In this document: piece by piece, positions 32,994-40,547 of the stretch
How positions within the stretch are numbered: the stretch's first letter is position 1
Layout: each line of letters opens with the position of its first letter
Assembly: GCA_028875575.1 (NCBI GenBank)
Contig: JAPPDF010000072.1
Location: forward strand, 1 to 40,547
Reading direction: 5' to 3'
DNA from: Acidobacteriota bacterium
GTDB taxonomy: Bacteria; Acidobacteriota; Terriglobia; Versatilivoradales; Versatilivoraceae
DNA length: 40,547 nt
The notes under the pieces: model-generated
Told to the model about the DNA's origin: nothing
The model's database searches: none
What the model saw: only the letters and a program-made list of their open reading frames with translations
Position numbers and translations under genes: made by a program

Positions 32994-33188
32994 TCAGGAC
33001 TTTTCGCTTCCTTCCCTGGACTTCTCCACGGCACCCGACTGGCTGTCACTCCCGCTGACTCCCTTCTTGAAGGAAACGATACCCTCTGCCAGGGATTTTC
33101 CCAGAGACGGGAGTTTCTTGGGGCCAAACACCAGCAGCGCAATGACCACGATGATGACCATCTCCGTGATTCCGACGGGGCCTAACAT
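32994..33188 (-). CDS. tatA: Sec-independent protein translocase TatA
   Basis: A 64-residue pore subunit of the twin-arginine translocase. One N-terminal membrane helix (ITEMVIIVVIALLVFG), then the hinge and amphipathic helix (FGPKKLPSLGKSLAEGIVSFKK) and a polar tail. The Shine-Dalgarno AAGGAGG lies about 6 bases before the ATG. TatB and TatC are not in the window. The DUF1501 protein in this window carries a Tat signal and is a plausible client. The gene follows the second LRR gene on the same strand. Confidence 0.93.
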   Translation of the reverse strand: MLGPVGITEMVIIVVIALLVFGPKKLPSLGKSLAEGIVSFKKGVSGSDSQSGAVEKSREGSEKS

Positions 33189-33279
33189 GATTCGCCTCCT
33201 TCATGGGAAAGCCAATTAGCCAACCCGTTCGGGTTGGGCTGTGCTTGCTACGGAAGTATAGATCCCCTTCGCTCCCTGC

Positions 33280-34113
33280 TCACTTCAGATTGACCCGAAC
33301 GCCGAAGCCTTCCAGTTGCTTGGTCTGGCCGCGGGCGGTGTCGGTGCTCAATGGGTTCCCGGCCAGATAGAGCCGCAGGTAGGGAGCAAATCGTTTCTCG
33401 CCCTCAAAATCCTTCTTGCTCATGGCCACCAGCTTGCCGAGGTCGCTGATCCGGTTGTTGTTGAGTATCAGGTAGCGGAGCTCGGTCAACGGCACCAGTG
33501 GGGACAGGTCGGTGATCCGGTTATCGGTCAGGTCCAGCGAGGAGAGGAAGCGCAACTGGCCGAGCGGCTTGAGGTCCGACACCTGATTGCCCGCGAGGTA
33601 AAGCGACCAGAGCTTGTGCAGGCCCGTCACGGCGCTGATGTCACTGATTCGATTGTGGGAGAGGTATAGGGAATTGAGGGCGGTCAAGCCCTTGATCGGG
33701 GTCAGATCCGAAACTTGATTGCCTTCCAGTTGCAGATATTGCAGCTTGATCAGTCCCGCCAGCGGTTGGATGTCCTCAATCCGGTTCCCCGAAAGGTCAA
33801 TGGTTTGAATCCCTTTCAGGTCCTTCAAGGGACCGAGGTCGCTGATCTGGTTGTTGGCCAGGTCCAGGGCAGCCAGGTTCAGGCATTTCTCCAGGCCTTT
33901 CAGATCCTGAATTTCGGCCCCACGGACTTTCAGCGTGGACAGGCGTTCCAGATCCTCCCGGGTGAGCGCCTCGGTAGCGAACACCGCCTTCTTGACGGCG
34001 GCTTCCAGCGTCTTGTCGGCAAAGGCGGAGCCGGCGTCCTCAGCCGCCAGAGTTCCGGTACCGGTGAACAGCAGCAATGCGGTGGCGAGTGTTGGTTGAA
34101 ACCGTCTGTTCAT
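33280..34113 (-). CDS. Secreted internalin-like LRR protein
   Basis: A 277-residue exported protein with a signal peptide (ATALLLFTGTGTLAAE). A short helical cap (DKTLEAAVKKAVF) precedes about seven 22-residue repeats of form LxxLxxLxLxxNxISDLxPL, the internalin/LRR_4 type. This differs from the 24-residue repeats of the large LRR protein in this window, so the two are not recent copies. The ATG at 34113 has GGAGG six bases upstream; a frame start at 34134 lacks this. It lies between lepA and tatA, all on minus. A ligand-binding role is likely; the target is unknown. Confidence 0.87.
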   Translation of the reverse strand: MNRRFQPTLATALLLFTGTGTLAAEDAGSAFADKTLEAAVKKAVFATEALTREDLERLSTLKVRGAEIQDLKGLEKCLNLAALDLANNQISDLGPLKDLKGIQTIDLSGNRIEDIQPLAGLIKLQYLQLEGNQVSDLTPIKGLTALNSLYLSHNRISDISAVTGLHKLWSLYLAGNQVSDLKPLGQLRFLSSLDLTDNRITDLSPLVPLTELRYLILNNNRISDLGKLVAMSKKDFEGEKRFAPYLRLYLAGNPLSTDTARGQTKQLEGFGVRVNLK

Positions 34114-34227
34114 GCGAACCTCCAGAGCGTTCACCTGCGACGCCGGTTGGACCGGAGTGCAAGTCTAATCCCAATCCACCCTCCCCGCAAGTCTTCCGGC
34201 GCCGACCCGAATCGCTGATGTCCTGTC

Positions 34228-36024
34228 TCAGTCGGTTTTCAGAACTGCCAGGAAGGCCTCCTGCGGGATGTCCACCCTGCCCACCCGCTTCATGCGGCGT
34301 TTGCCTTCCTTCTGGCGTTCCAGCAGCTTGCGCTTTCGGGTGATGTCCCCGCCGTAGCACTTGGCGGTGACGTTCTTCTTCATGGCCCGCACTGTTTCCC
34401 GGGCAATCACCTTGCTGCCGATGGCAGCCTGGATGGGTACCTCGAACATCTGTCGGGGAATCAGCGACTTCATCTTTTCCACCAGGGCGCGGCCGCGGCC
34501 GTGAGCCTTGTCTCGATGGACGATGACCGACAGGGCGTCCACCGTCTCCCCACCTACCAGTATGTCGAGCTTGACCAGGGGAGATGTCCAGTGATCGGAG
34601 AGTTGGTAATCCCAGGAGGCGTAGCCGCGGGAAGCGGACTTGAGTCGATCGTAGAAATCCATCACGATTTCGTTGAGAGGGAGATCGTAGGTGATCAGGA
34701 CCCTGGTTGGCGTCAAATAGTCCAGGGATTTCTGGACGCCTCGCTTGTCTTCCAGCAGCCTCAGCAGCGGCCCTACGTACTGGTGATGGGTCATGATCAT
34801 GGAAGTGACCACCGGTTCCTCGATCTTGTCGACCTGGGAAGGGGGCGGCAGCCGGGTGGGGTTGTCCACTTCCACCACCTCGCCTTCGCTGGTCGTGACC
34901 CGGTAACGAACCCCCGGCGCCGTCGTGATCAGTGAGAGATCGAATTCCCGCTCCAGCCGTTCCTGGACGATCTCCATGTGGAGGAGTCCCAGAAATCCGC
35001 AGCGAAACCCGAAACCCAGGGCAGTGGAGGTCTCGGGCTCGTAGAAGAAGGATGAGTCGTTCAGCCGCAGTTTTTCAAGCGCATCCCTGAGGGCCGAATA
35101 CTGGTTGGGCTCGATGGGGTAAAGGCCGGAGAAGACCATGGGCTTGATCTCCTGGAAACCGGGGAAGGGAACACGGGTGGGGTTGGCCTCCTCGGTGAGG
35201 GTGTCCCCGATCTGAGTGTCGGAGACCTTCTTGATATTGGCGATTACAAACCCGACCTCTCCCGCCGAAAGTTCCGGAACCGCTTCCATCTTGGGGGTCT
35301 GCACCCCCACCCGCTCGACCTCGTAGGCTCGGCCGTTGGAGACCAGCCGGATCCTCATGCCCGGCCTGAGCGTGCCGTCGATCACGCGAACCAGGACGAT
35401 GACCCCGCGATAGAGGTCGAACCAGGAGTCGAAGATCAGGGCCTTCAGGGGCTCGGCCCGGCTTCCCTGCGGGGCCGGGACCTCCCTGACGATTCCCTCC
35501 AGAACTTCCTGAACTCCGGTACCGTGTTTGGCGCTGACAAGCAGCGCGTTTCGGGTGTCCAGCCCGATGACCTGCTCGATCTGTTCCTTGACGCGGTCGG
35601 GCTGGGCTCCCGGCAGGTCGATCTTGTTGATGACGGGAACGACCGTGAGGTTATTGTCGATGGCCAGGTAGGTGTTGGCCAGGGTCTGGGCTTCAACACC
35701 CTGGGAAGCATCCACCACCAGCAGGGCTCCCTCGCATGCCGCCAGGCTTCGGGAGACTTCATAGCTGAAGTCGACGTGTCCGGGGGTGTCGATCAGGTTC
35801 AGGATGTAGTCGGTTCCGAGGCGACCGCGGTACTTCAGGCGTACCGCATGGGCCTTGATGGTAATCCCGCGCTCCCGTTCCAGCTCCATGTCGTCCAGAA
35901 CCTGTTCGGCCATCTCCCGTTGCGACAGCGTCCCGGTGAATTCGAGCAGGCGGTCGGCCAGGGTCGATTTGCCGTGGTCGATGTGGGCAATGATGGAGAA
36001 GTTTCTGATGCGTGCAGGATCCAT
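34228..36024 (-). CDS. lepA: Elongation factor 4 (LepA)
   Basis: Ribosome-bound translational GTPase that helps translation under stress and back-translocates tRNA. The G-domain motifs AHIDHGKST (residues 13-21), DTPGHVDF and NKIDLPGA are present. The elongation-factor domains follow ([20 protein letters not shown]), then the LepA-specific C-terminal block with [20 protein letters not shown] and [20 protein letters not shown]. Length 598 aa, normal. The start ATG begins [18 protein letters not shown], the family N-terminus. The upstream 480 bp separate it from the divergent rplM operon. Confidence 0.97.
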   Translation of the reverse strand: MDPARIRNFSIIAHIDHGKSTLADRLLEFTGTLSQREMAEQVLDDMELERERGITIKAHAVRLKYRGRLGTDYILNLIDTPGHVDFSYEVSRSLAACEGALLVVDASQGVEAQTLANTYLAIDNNLTVVPVINKIDLPGAQPDRVKEQIEQVIGLDTRNALLVSAKHGTGVQEVLEGIVREVPAPQGSRAEPLKALIFDSWFDLYRGVIVLVRVIDGTLRPGMRIRLVSNGRAYEVERVGVQTPKMEAVPELSAGEVGFVIANIKKVSDTQIGDTLTEEANPTRVPFPGFQEIKPMVFSGLYPIEPNQYSALRDALEKLRLNDSSFFYEPETSTALGFGFRCGFLGLLHMEIVQERLEREFDLSLITTAPGVRYRVTTSEGEVVEVDNPTRLPPPSQVDKIEEPVVTSMIMTHHQYVGPLLRLLEDKRGVQKSLDYLTPTRVLITYDLPLNEIVMDFYDRLKSASRGYASWDYQLSDHWTSPLVKLDILVGGETVDALSVIVHRDKAHGRGRALVEKMKSLIPRQMFEVPIQAAIGSKVIARETVRAMKKNVTAKCYGGDITRKRKLLERQKEGKRRMKRVGRVDIPQEAFLAVLKTD

Positions 36025-36187
36025 GCTCGGCTTGGCGGCCTCCGGCGCGGCGGCTCCGCGGTCTCGGAACCGAATTCAGTTCGCTTTAGTCGTCCAGCGC
36101 CCTGTCTCAGAAGTAAGATTACCATCTCCGATCCAGGTTCCGCAGGGAAAGGCTCGGTTCGAGCGATCCCTGGCGTTTCAGCCAACA

Positions 36188-36253
36188 GGCGCCGTTCTGC
36201 TCCCTTTCCCGGGAACCTCCGTCGGCCCCAAGGGGTTCGGGCGGAACGGCGCC
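36188..36253. other. Strong 66-nt hairpin between lepA and rplM
   Basis: GGCGCCGTTC (36188-36197) and GAACGGCGCC (36244-36253) are perfect inverted arms. The stem extends to 15 pairs with two G-U pairs, and a smaller inner stem (AACC/GGTT) is possible. It lies in the 479-bp gap (36025-36503) where I see no gene. No U-tract flanks it. It is upstream of the likely rplM promoter, so probably not part of that leader. Confidence 0.6.
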
Positions 36254-36432
36254 GGCTTCAGCATCGCTCCTCTTCACAATGAGTGACATGGCTTCGTCGC
36301 CGCTGCTTGAATTCGGAGCCGTTGCGCTCCAGAAGATGCCAATCCTGTTTCCGAGACCGGTCACTGGCGCGCTTGTGCTTGTCGAATGGTCTGCAGGTTT
36401 CCGCCACATGACAGTCTCAGAGCAGGTTTTTC

Positions 36433-36461
36433 TTGACAACCACCTAGGTATCGAATAGCTT
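36433..36461 (+). promoter_or_regulatory. Likely promoter of the rplM operon
   Basis: TTGACA at 36433-36438 is a perfect -35. TAGCTT at 36456-36461, 17 bp later, is a weak -10. It lies 43 bp before the rplM start and points at the operon. Confidence 0.5.
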
Positions 36462-36503
36462 CGGGGATTTGTGCGCCGGTGCGCCTTGAACCTGGAAAGT
36501 CCC

Positions 36504-36938
36504 GTGACGACCTATCAACCCAAACCAGCCGAACTCCAGCGAAGATGGTATCTGGTTGACGCTCAAGACGTGGTTCTGGGGCGTTTGGCGACCCATGTGG
36601 CCACCCTGCTCATCGGCAAGGGAAAACCAACCTGGGCTCCCCACCTGGATATGGGCGATCACGTGATTGTGGTCAATGCCGAGAAGGTCCGGCTGACCGG
36701 CAATAAATGGGAGCAGAAGGTCTATTACCGCCACTCGGGCTATCCGGGGGGGATCAAGGCGGTGACGGCCAAGGATCTCCGGGCGAAGCGGCCGGACCGA
36801 ATGGTGAAAGGGGCAGTCAAGGGCATGCTGCCCAAATCCCGGCTGGGCCGGGCCATGGCCAAAAAGCTGAAGGTGTACCGGGGAGAGGTTCATCCTCATG
36901 ACGCCCAGAAACCGGAACCTTCGCAAGTGCCTCAATAG
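36504..36938 (+). CDS. rplM: 50S ribosomal protein L13
   Basis: Early-assembly 23S rRNA-binding protein. Motifs: [21 protein letters not shown] at the N-terminus, [20 protein letters not shown] in the centre and [20 protein letters not shown] near the C-terminus. The GTG at 36504 (VTTYQPKP) gives 144 aa, the usual length, with GGAAAG a few bases upstream. The upstream start at 36471 would add 11 residues not seen in the family. First gene of rplM-rpsI-rpsB-tsf-pyrH-frr; rpsI follows in 28 bp. Confidence 0.96.
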   Translation: MTTYQPKPAELQRRWYLVDAQDVVLGRLATHVATLLIGKGKPTWAPHLDMGDHVIVVNAEKVRLTGNKWEQKVYYRHSGYPGGIKAVTAKDLRAKRPDRMVKGAVKGMLPKSRLGRAMAKKLKVYRGEVHPHDAQKPEPSQVPQ

Positions 36939-36966
36939 GTGTTCGGACCGTTAAAGGAGCCAATGC

Positions 36967-37362
36967 ATGGAGGCGTTAGTTCAATACTACGGAACGGGAC
37001 GGCGCAAGTCCTCGACGGCGCGGGTCTACTTGAGGCCGGGTCAGGGTGAGTTTCTCATCAATCGTCGTTCCATGGAGTCATACTTCAAGAATCTGACTCT
37101 GAGAATGTTGGTGAAGCAGCCTTTCGAGGTTACCGAGACCTCGGAAAAGTTCGACACGATCGTCAACGTGAACGGGGGTGGGCCTTCCGGACAGGCTGGT
37201 GCCGTCCGGCACGGAATCGCGCGCGCCCTGCTCGAATACGACGGCGAGCTGAGGAAGACACTCAAGAAAAGCGGCTTCTTGACCCGGGATTCCCGCATCA
37301 AGGAGCGAAAGAAATACGGGCAGCCTGGAGCCCGCAAGCGTTTCCAATTCTCCAAGCGATAA
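36967..37362 (+). CDS. rpsI: 30S ribosomal protein S9
   Basis: Small-subunit protein whose C-terminal tail reaches the P-site tRNA. Motifs: [19 protein letters not shown] at the N-terminus, [21 protein letters not shown] in the centre and the basic tail ending [10 protein letters not shown]. Length 131 aa. The ATG at 36967 is preceded by AAAGGAGC. It is normally paired with rplM, as here. rpsB follows after 24 bp. Confidence 0.97.
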   Translation: MEALVQYYGTGRRKSSTARVYLRPGQGEFLINRRSMESYFKNLTLRMLVKQPFEVTETSEKFDTIVNVNGGGPSGQAGAVRHGIARALLEYDGELRKTLKKSGFLTRDSRIKERKKYGQPGARKRFQFSKR

Positions 37363-37386
37363 CCCTAGAATGCTCAGGAGGTTTGT

Positions 37387-38199
37387 TTGGCATCTGTCTC
37401 GATGAAAGAACTGCTGGAGGCCGGGGTCCACTTCGGCCACCAGACCAGGCGCTGGAACCCCAAGATGAAGCCCTATATTTTTGGGGAGCGCAATGGAATC
37501 TATATCATTGACCTGCAAAAGACCTTGCGCATGTTCAAGGAGGCCACCCGCTTCATCACCGAGGTGGCGGCTCAGGGCGGGGCCCTTCTTTTCGTCGGGA
37601 CCAAGCGTCAGGCGCAAGATGCCGTTGCCGAGGAGGCCCGACGGTGTGGCATGTTCTATGTCAACCAGCGTTGGTTGGGGGGACTGCTGACCAACTTCGT
37701 CACCATCAAGAAATCGGTCGCACGGTTGAAGGAGTTGGATGAAATGTCGACCGACGGCCGATACGAGCTCCTGTCCAAAAAGGAGGTGGCCCGGCTGGAA
37801 CGCGAGCGGCGCGGGCTGGAGAAAAACCTCTCGGGGATCAAGGATATGAAGTCGCTTCCCCGCATTCTCTTCGTGATCGACTCCAAGAAGGAAGAGATTG
37901 CCGTCCGCGAGGCCAACCGGCTGCAGATTCCGGTGGTGGCGGTGGTCGACACCAATTGCGACCCGGATCGCATCGATCACGTGATTCCGGGGAATGACGA
38001 TGCGTTGCGAGCCATCAAGCTCTTCACCTCCAAGGTGGCCGACGCAGTGGTCGACGGTACTGGCGTCTCGAAGGATGAGGCCGAGGTCCGGGAGGACGCG
38101 GTCAAAGACGGCAGCCAGGCCGCGCCCGAAGGCGAATCGGCTTCGGAGAAGGATGTTCCACCGGTCAAGAGTGGCGGCGAGGCCCAGGGCGTGGCCTGA
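37387..38199 (+). CDS. rpsB: 30S ribosomal protein S2
   Basis: Late-assembling 30S protein. Motifs: [52 protein letters not shown] and [24 protein letters not shown] start at 37387 has AGGAGGT six bases upstream and gives 270 aa; an ATG at 37402 is an alternative. After the core it has a roughly 45-residue acidic, Ser/Glu-rich tail (from about [14 protein letters not shown]), longer than the usual bacterial S2. tsf follows after 234 bp. Confidence 0.97.
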   Translation: MASVSMKELLEAGVHFGHQTRRWNPKMKPYIFGERNGIYIIDLQKTLRMFKEATRFITEVAAQGGALLFVGTKRQAQDAVAEEARRCGMFYVNQRWLGGLLTNFVTIKKSVARLKELDEMSTDGRYELLSKKEVARLERERRGLEKNLSGIKDMKSLPRILFVIDSKKEEIAVREANRLQIPVVAVVDTNCDPDRIDHVIPGNDDALRAIKLFTSKVADAVVDGTGVSKDEAEVREDAVKDGSQAAPEGESASEKDVPPVKSGGEAQGVA

Positions 38200-38367
38200 G
38201 GATTAGGGCGAACGGATTGCCGCAGGCCGGAACCGGCCGAAGTTTGCAGCCGGGGTGTGATTTCCCTCTGTTCTACCTCAACTCATTCTTTCCCCGGAAA
38301 ACGTTTCCCGGTCCAACCCGAAGCACACCAGGACAGAAACCGCCAGCCACCGGATGCCGTCAAATCA

Positions 38368-38387
38368 GGCGCCGTTTCCCAGGCGCC
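38368..38387 (+). other. Possible hairpin between rpsB and tsf
   Basis: GGCGCC-GTTTCCCA-GGCGCC (38368-38387) can form a 6-bp stem with an 8-nt loop. It lies 47 bp before tsf. There is no T-run, so a classical terminator is not supported. It may be an attenuator or chance. Confidence 0.25.
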
Positions 38388-38433
38388 CGCAGAGTGATTC
38401 ATCAGCGATAATCTTGTTTGAGAGGATGTGGAA

Positions 38434-39081
38434 ATGGCCATTACTGCCCAACAAGTCAAGAGTCTGCGAGAGAGAACCCAGGCCGGAGTGCTGGACTGCA
38501 AGTTGGCGCTCCAGGAAGCCGAGGGAGATTTCGAGAAGGCGACCGTCATTCTCAGGAAAAAGGGGTTGGCGGCGGCTGCCAAGCGGGCCGACCGAGCGAC
38601 CGCGGAGGGACTGATTTTTGCCTACATCCACCCCGGTGACAGCCTGGGAGTCCTGGTAGAGCTGAACTGCGAAACCGATTTTGTGGCCAAGACCCCGGAG
38701 TTTCGGGACCTGGTCAAGGACATCGCCATGCACATCGCCGCAATGGCGCCAAGGTATGTGCGCCGGGAGGACGTGCCCCAGGGCGAGATCGATCAGGAAA
38801 AGGAGATCTATCGATCCAAGGCCTTGGCCAGCGGCAAGCCGGAGAAGATCGTGGAGCGGGTGGTTGAAGGCCAGCTTGGCAAGTTCTTTGGCGAGGTGTG
38901 TCTGCTGGAGCAGCCTTTTGTCAAGGATCCCTCGATCTCGGTGGGACAACTGGTGGCCGACCGGATAGCCTCCACCAAGGAGAATATCAACGTGCGGCGA
39001 TTCGTGCGGTTCAAGCTGGGAGAAGGGCTGCAGAAGAGATCAGCCGACTTTGCCGGAGAGGTAGCGGCTCAATTGGACTGA
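38434..39081 (+). CDS. tsf: Elongation factor Ts
   Basis: Guanine-nucleotide exchange factor for EF-Tu. The N-terminal motif [20 protein letters not shown] and the core [20 protein letters not shown] are diagnostic. The length is 215 aa, the short form (single core subdomain) also found in Thermus and other bacteria. The ATG at 38434 has GAGGA 7 bases upstream; a GTG at 38428 is in frame. pyrH follows after 16 bp. Confidence 0.96.
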   Translation: MAITAQQVKSLRERTQAGVLDCKLALQEAEGDFEKATVILRKKGLAAAAKRADRATAEGLIFAYIHPGDSLGVLVELNCETDFVAKTPEFRDLVKDIAMHIAAMAPRYVRREDVPQGEIDQEKEIYRSKALASGKPEKIVERVVEGQLGKFFGEVCLLEQPFVKDPSISVGQLVADRIASTKENINVRRFVRFKLGEGLQKRSADFAGEVAAQLD

Positions 39082-39097
39082 GTTCATCGGAGAGCCT

Positions 39098-39814
39098 GTG
39101 GCGGCGCCCGTGTACAAGAGAGTTCTGCTGAAGCTGAGTGGTGAAGCCCTGATGGGGAAACAGGGGTTTGGGGTGGACCCCCAGGTTGCCGGAACCATCG
39201 CACGGGAAGTGCGTGAGGTGCACCACCTGGGCGTGGAAGTCGCCATCGTCATCGGTGGCGGCAACATATTTCGGGGACTGTCTGCTACCGCGCAGGGGAT
39301 GGAGCGGGTGTCGGGCGACCTCATGGGGATGCTGGGTACGGTGATCAACGCCATCGCTCTGCAGGACGCCCTGGAAAAGGTGGATGTGTTTACCCGGGTG
39401 GTGTCGGCCATCGAGATGCGCGAAGTGGCCGAACCCTTTATCCGCCGGCGCGCCATCCGTCATCTGGAAAAACGCCGGGTGGTCATCTTTGCGGCCGGCA
39501 CCGGCAATCCCTATTTTTCGACCGACACGGCGGCGGCGCTGAGGGCCATGGAGGTCAAGGCGGAGGTGATTCTGAAAGCCACCAAGGTCGACGGGATTTT
39601 CAATGCCGACCCGATGAAGGTGAAAGATGCCAGGATGTTCGACCGAATCAGCTATATCGATGTGATCGGCAAGGGTTTGAAAGTCATGGACGCCACCGCG
39701 ATATCCTTGTGCATGGAGAACCGAATGCCGATCGTTGTTTTCAACCTGGGGAACAGCGGCAACATCAAGCGCGCCGTTCTCGGGGAAAAGATTGGAACCG
39801 TCGTCAAGGTGTAA
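39098..39814 (+). CDS. pyrH: Uridylate kinase
   Basis: Hexameric UMP kinase giving UDP in pyrimidine synthesis. Motifs: [12 protein letters not shown], the glycine loop [30 protein letters not shown] and [17 protein letters not shown]. Length 238 aa. The start is GTG (VAAPVYKR), weakly supported by nearby purines; an alternative is not obvious. Standard place between tsf and frr. pyrE, another pyrimidine gene, is at the other end of the window. Confidence 0.96.
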   Translation: MAAPVYKRVLLKLSGEALMGKQGFGVDPQVAGTIAREVREVHHLGVEVAIVIGGGNIFRGLSATAQGMERVSGDLMGMLGTVINAIALQDALEKVDVFTRVVSAIEMREVAEPFIRRRAIRHLEKRRVVIFAAGTGNPYFSTDTAAALRAMEVKAEVILKATKVDGIFNADPMKVKDARMFDRISYIDVIGKGLKVMDATAISLCMENRMPIVVFNLGNSGNIKRAVLGEKIGTVVKV

Positions 39815-39818
39815 GCCC

Positions 39819-40376
39819 ATGATCAAGGATGTCATCAAGAACACGGGAATCCGCATGGAGAAGGTGGTTGAGGATCTTCGCCGCTACCTGGCCACGGTGC
39901 GCACCGGGCGCGCTTCGGTCTCGTTGCTGGATCCGATCAGCGTGGACTACTACGGGACGGCGACTCCCATCAGCCAGGTGGGAACGCTGGCTGCTCCGGA
40001 TTCGACCCTGCTCACCGTGCAGCCCTGGGATATCTCTCTTCTACCGGCCATTGAGAGAGCCATCCTGGCGTCGGACCTGGGCTTGAACCCCGCCAACGAC
40101 GGCAAGATCATCCGTATTCCCATTCCCCCTTTGAACGAAGAGCGCCGCAAGCAGTTGGCCCGACATGTCGGCAAGGTGTTGGAGGAGCATCGAACAGCCC
40201 TGCGCCACATCCGGCGGGACGAGAACGATATCCTGAAGAAGATGTTAAAGGACAAGGATCTCTCGGAAGACGACGAACGCAGGGGTTTGGAGGAAATCCA
40301 GAAACTGACCGACCGATTCGTGGTGCGCCTGGAGGAACTGGCCAAGAGAAAAGAAGAGGAGATCCTTACGATTTAG
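39819..40376 (+). CDS. frr: Ribosome recycling factor
   Basis: Splits post-termination ribosomes together with EF-G. Motifs: TGRASVSLLDPISVDYYGT and the VQPWDISLLPAIERAILASD block with PPLNEERRKQLARHV. The ATG at 39819 gives 185 aa, the usual length; the longer open frame upstream is inside pyrH. It starts 4 bp after the pyrH stop. In many genomes uppS follows frr; here frr is followed by repeats, and uppS is at the left end of the window. The TAG stop begins a heptamer-repeat-like run. Confidence 0.97.
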   Translation: MIKDVIKNTGIRMEKVVEDLRRYLATVRTGRASVSLLDPISVDYYGTATPISQVGTLAAPDSTLLTVQPWDISLLPAIERAILASDLGLNPANDGKIIRIPIPPLNEERRKQLARHVGKVLEEHRTALRHIRRDENDILKKMLKDKDLSEDDERRGLEEIQKLTDRFVVRLEELAKRKEEEILTI

Positions 40377-40400
40377 TGATTGGTTGTTAGTGGAAAGTGG
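40374..40400 (+). repeat. Short heptamer-type repeat after frr
   Basis: TAGTGATTGG...TTAGTGGAAAGTGG begins at the frr stop codon and resembles the AGTGGTT/AGTGATT units at 8341-8393. Partial and degenerate. Confidence 0.5.
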
Positions 40401-40404
40401 CCCT

Positions 40405-40425
40405 CCGTCCCATACGACGGGACGG
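40405..40425 (+). terminator. Hairpin downstream of frr
   Basis: CCGTCCC-ATACGAC-GGGACGG is a 7-bp perfect stem 28 bp after the frr stop. There is no T-run, so a Rho-independent terminator is only possible. It overlaps the start of the 28-bp repeat at 40420. Confidence 0.3.
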
Positions 40426-40447
40426 ATCATACAGAGTGAAACAGGGA
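40420..40447 (+). repeat. 30-bp interspersed repeat, copy 2
   Basis: GGACGGATCATACAGAGTG followed by AAACAGGGA matches 27135-27164 apart from two single-base gaps. The remaining 100 bp to the window end show no gene. Confidence 0.6.
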
Positions 40448-40547
40448 CCTGTAACGAAGCTCGTAGACTGGGGCCCCATCGGGACGCCGCGATTGCCCCC
40501 CACCGGTTCGACTGCGGGCGGAGCCCTTGTCTCACCGACTCCCCCTC

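Noticed and set aside
36408-36458. A 16-codon leader peptide (MTVSEQVFLDNHLGIE) before rplM
   Set aside because: It overlaps the likely -35 element, so it would not be transcribed from that promoter; no attenuation structure follows.

Overview
The window is GC-rich, gene-dense bacterial chromosome. It combines housekeeping genes with secreted leucine-rich-repeat (LRR) and subtilase proteins, a DUF1549/DUF1553 plus DUF1501 pair, minor type IV pilins and many short intergenic repeats. This mix fits Acidobacteriota best, with Planctomycetota or Verrucomicrobiota less likely. The assignment is inference from gene content; there is no rRNA gene here to test it, and I saw no tRNA gene or CRISPR array.

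Left part (1-6.4 kb, minus strand): pyrE, truA, uppS, cdsA, dxr, rseP. They cover pyrimidine synthesis, tRNA pseudouridylation, undecaprenyl phosphate and phospholipid precursors, isoprenoid entry (MEP pathway) and the site-2 protease. uppS-cdsA-dxr-rseP is the half of a common bacterial cluster that normally follows rpsB-tsf-pyrH-frr. The other half (rplM-rpsI-rpsB-tsf-pyrH-frr) is at the far right on the plus strand, so the cluster is split within this window.

6.5-14.8 kb: a TolC-type outer-membrane protein, two glycosyltransferases, the prepilin peptidase, then a minor pilin set (PilX-, PilW- and PilV-like on minus, GspH/FimT-like on plus). An IS1380-type transposase remnant follows and runs into the 3' end of a large subtilase gene.

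14.9-22.2 kb (minus): a two-gene unit of large secreted proteins, an LRR protein with VLR/Slit-like 24-residue repeats and a 1341-residue CARDB/subtilase protein. The subtilase domain appears to be inserted inside a small beta-repeat domain. An 869-bp gene-poor stretch follows.

23-31 kb: the DUF1549/DUF1553 cytochrome-like protein with its DUF1501 partner, then ubiE/menG, aroB, a DUF1232 protein and pcm. 31-36 kb: a Sel1-repeat protein overlapping an NAD-type isocitrate dehydrogenase, tatA, a second LRR protein and lepA. 36.4-40.4 kb: the ribosomal protein/translation cluster.

The most interesting signal is a roughly 245-bp repeat family with 20-bp terminal inverted repeats (TIRs) and a large internal hairpin: two intact copies, one degenerate copy and one cut by the window edge. 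Copies sit exactly at gene 3' ends. The TIR supplies the stop codons of rseP and truA, the last residues and stop of aroB, and possibly an upstream start for ubiE. The outer hairpin stem shows a compensatory T-A to C-G change between copies. Three other short-repeat families also occupy intergenic spaces, one of them carrying the stop codon of the tolC-like gene.
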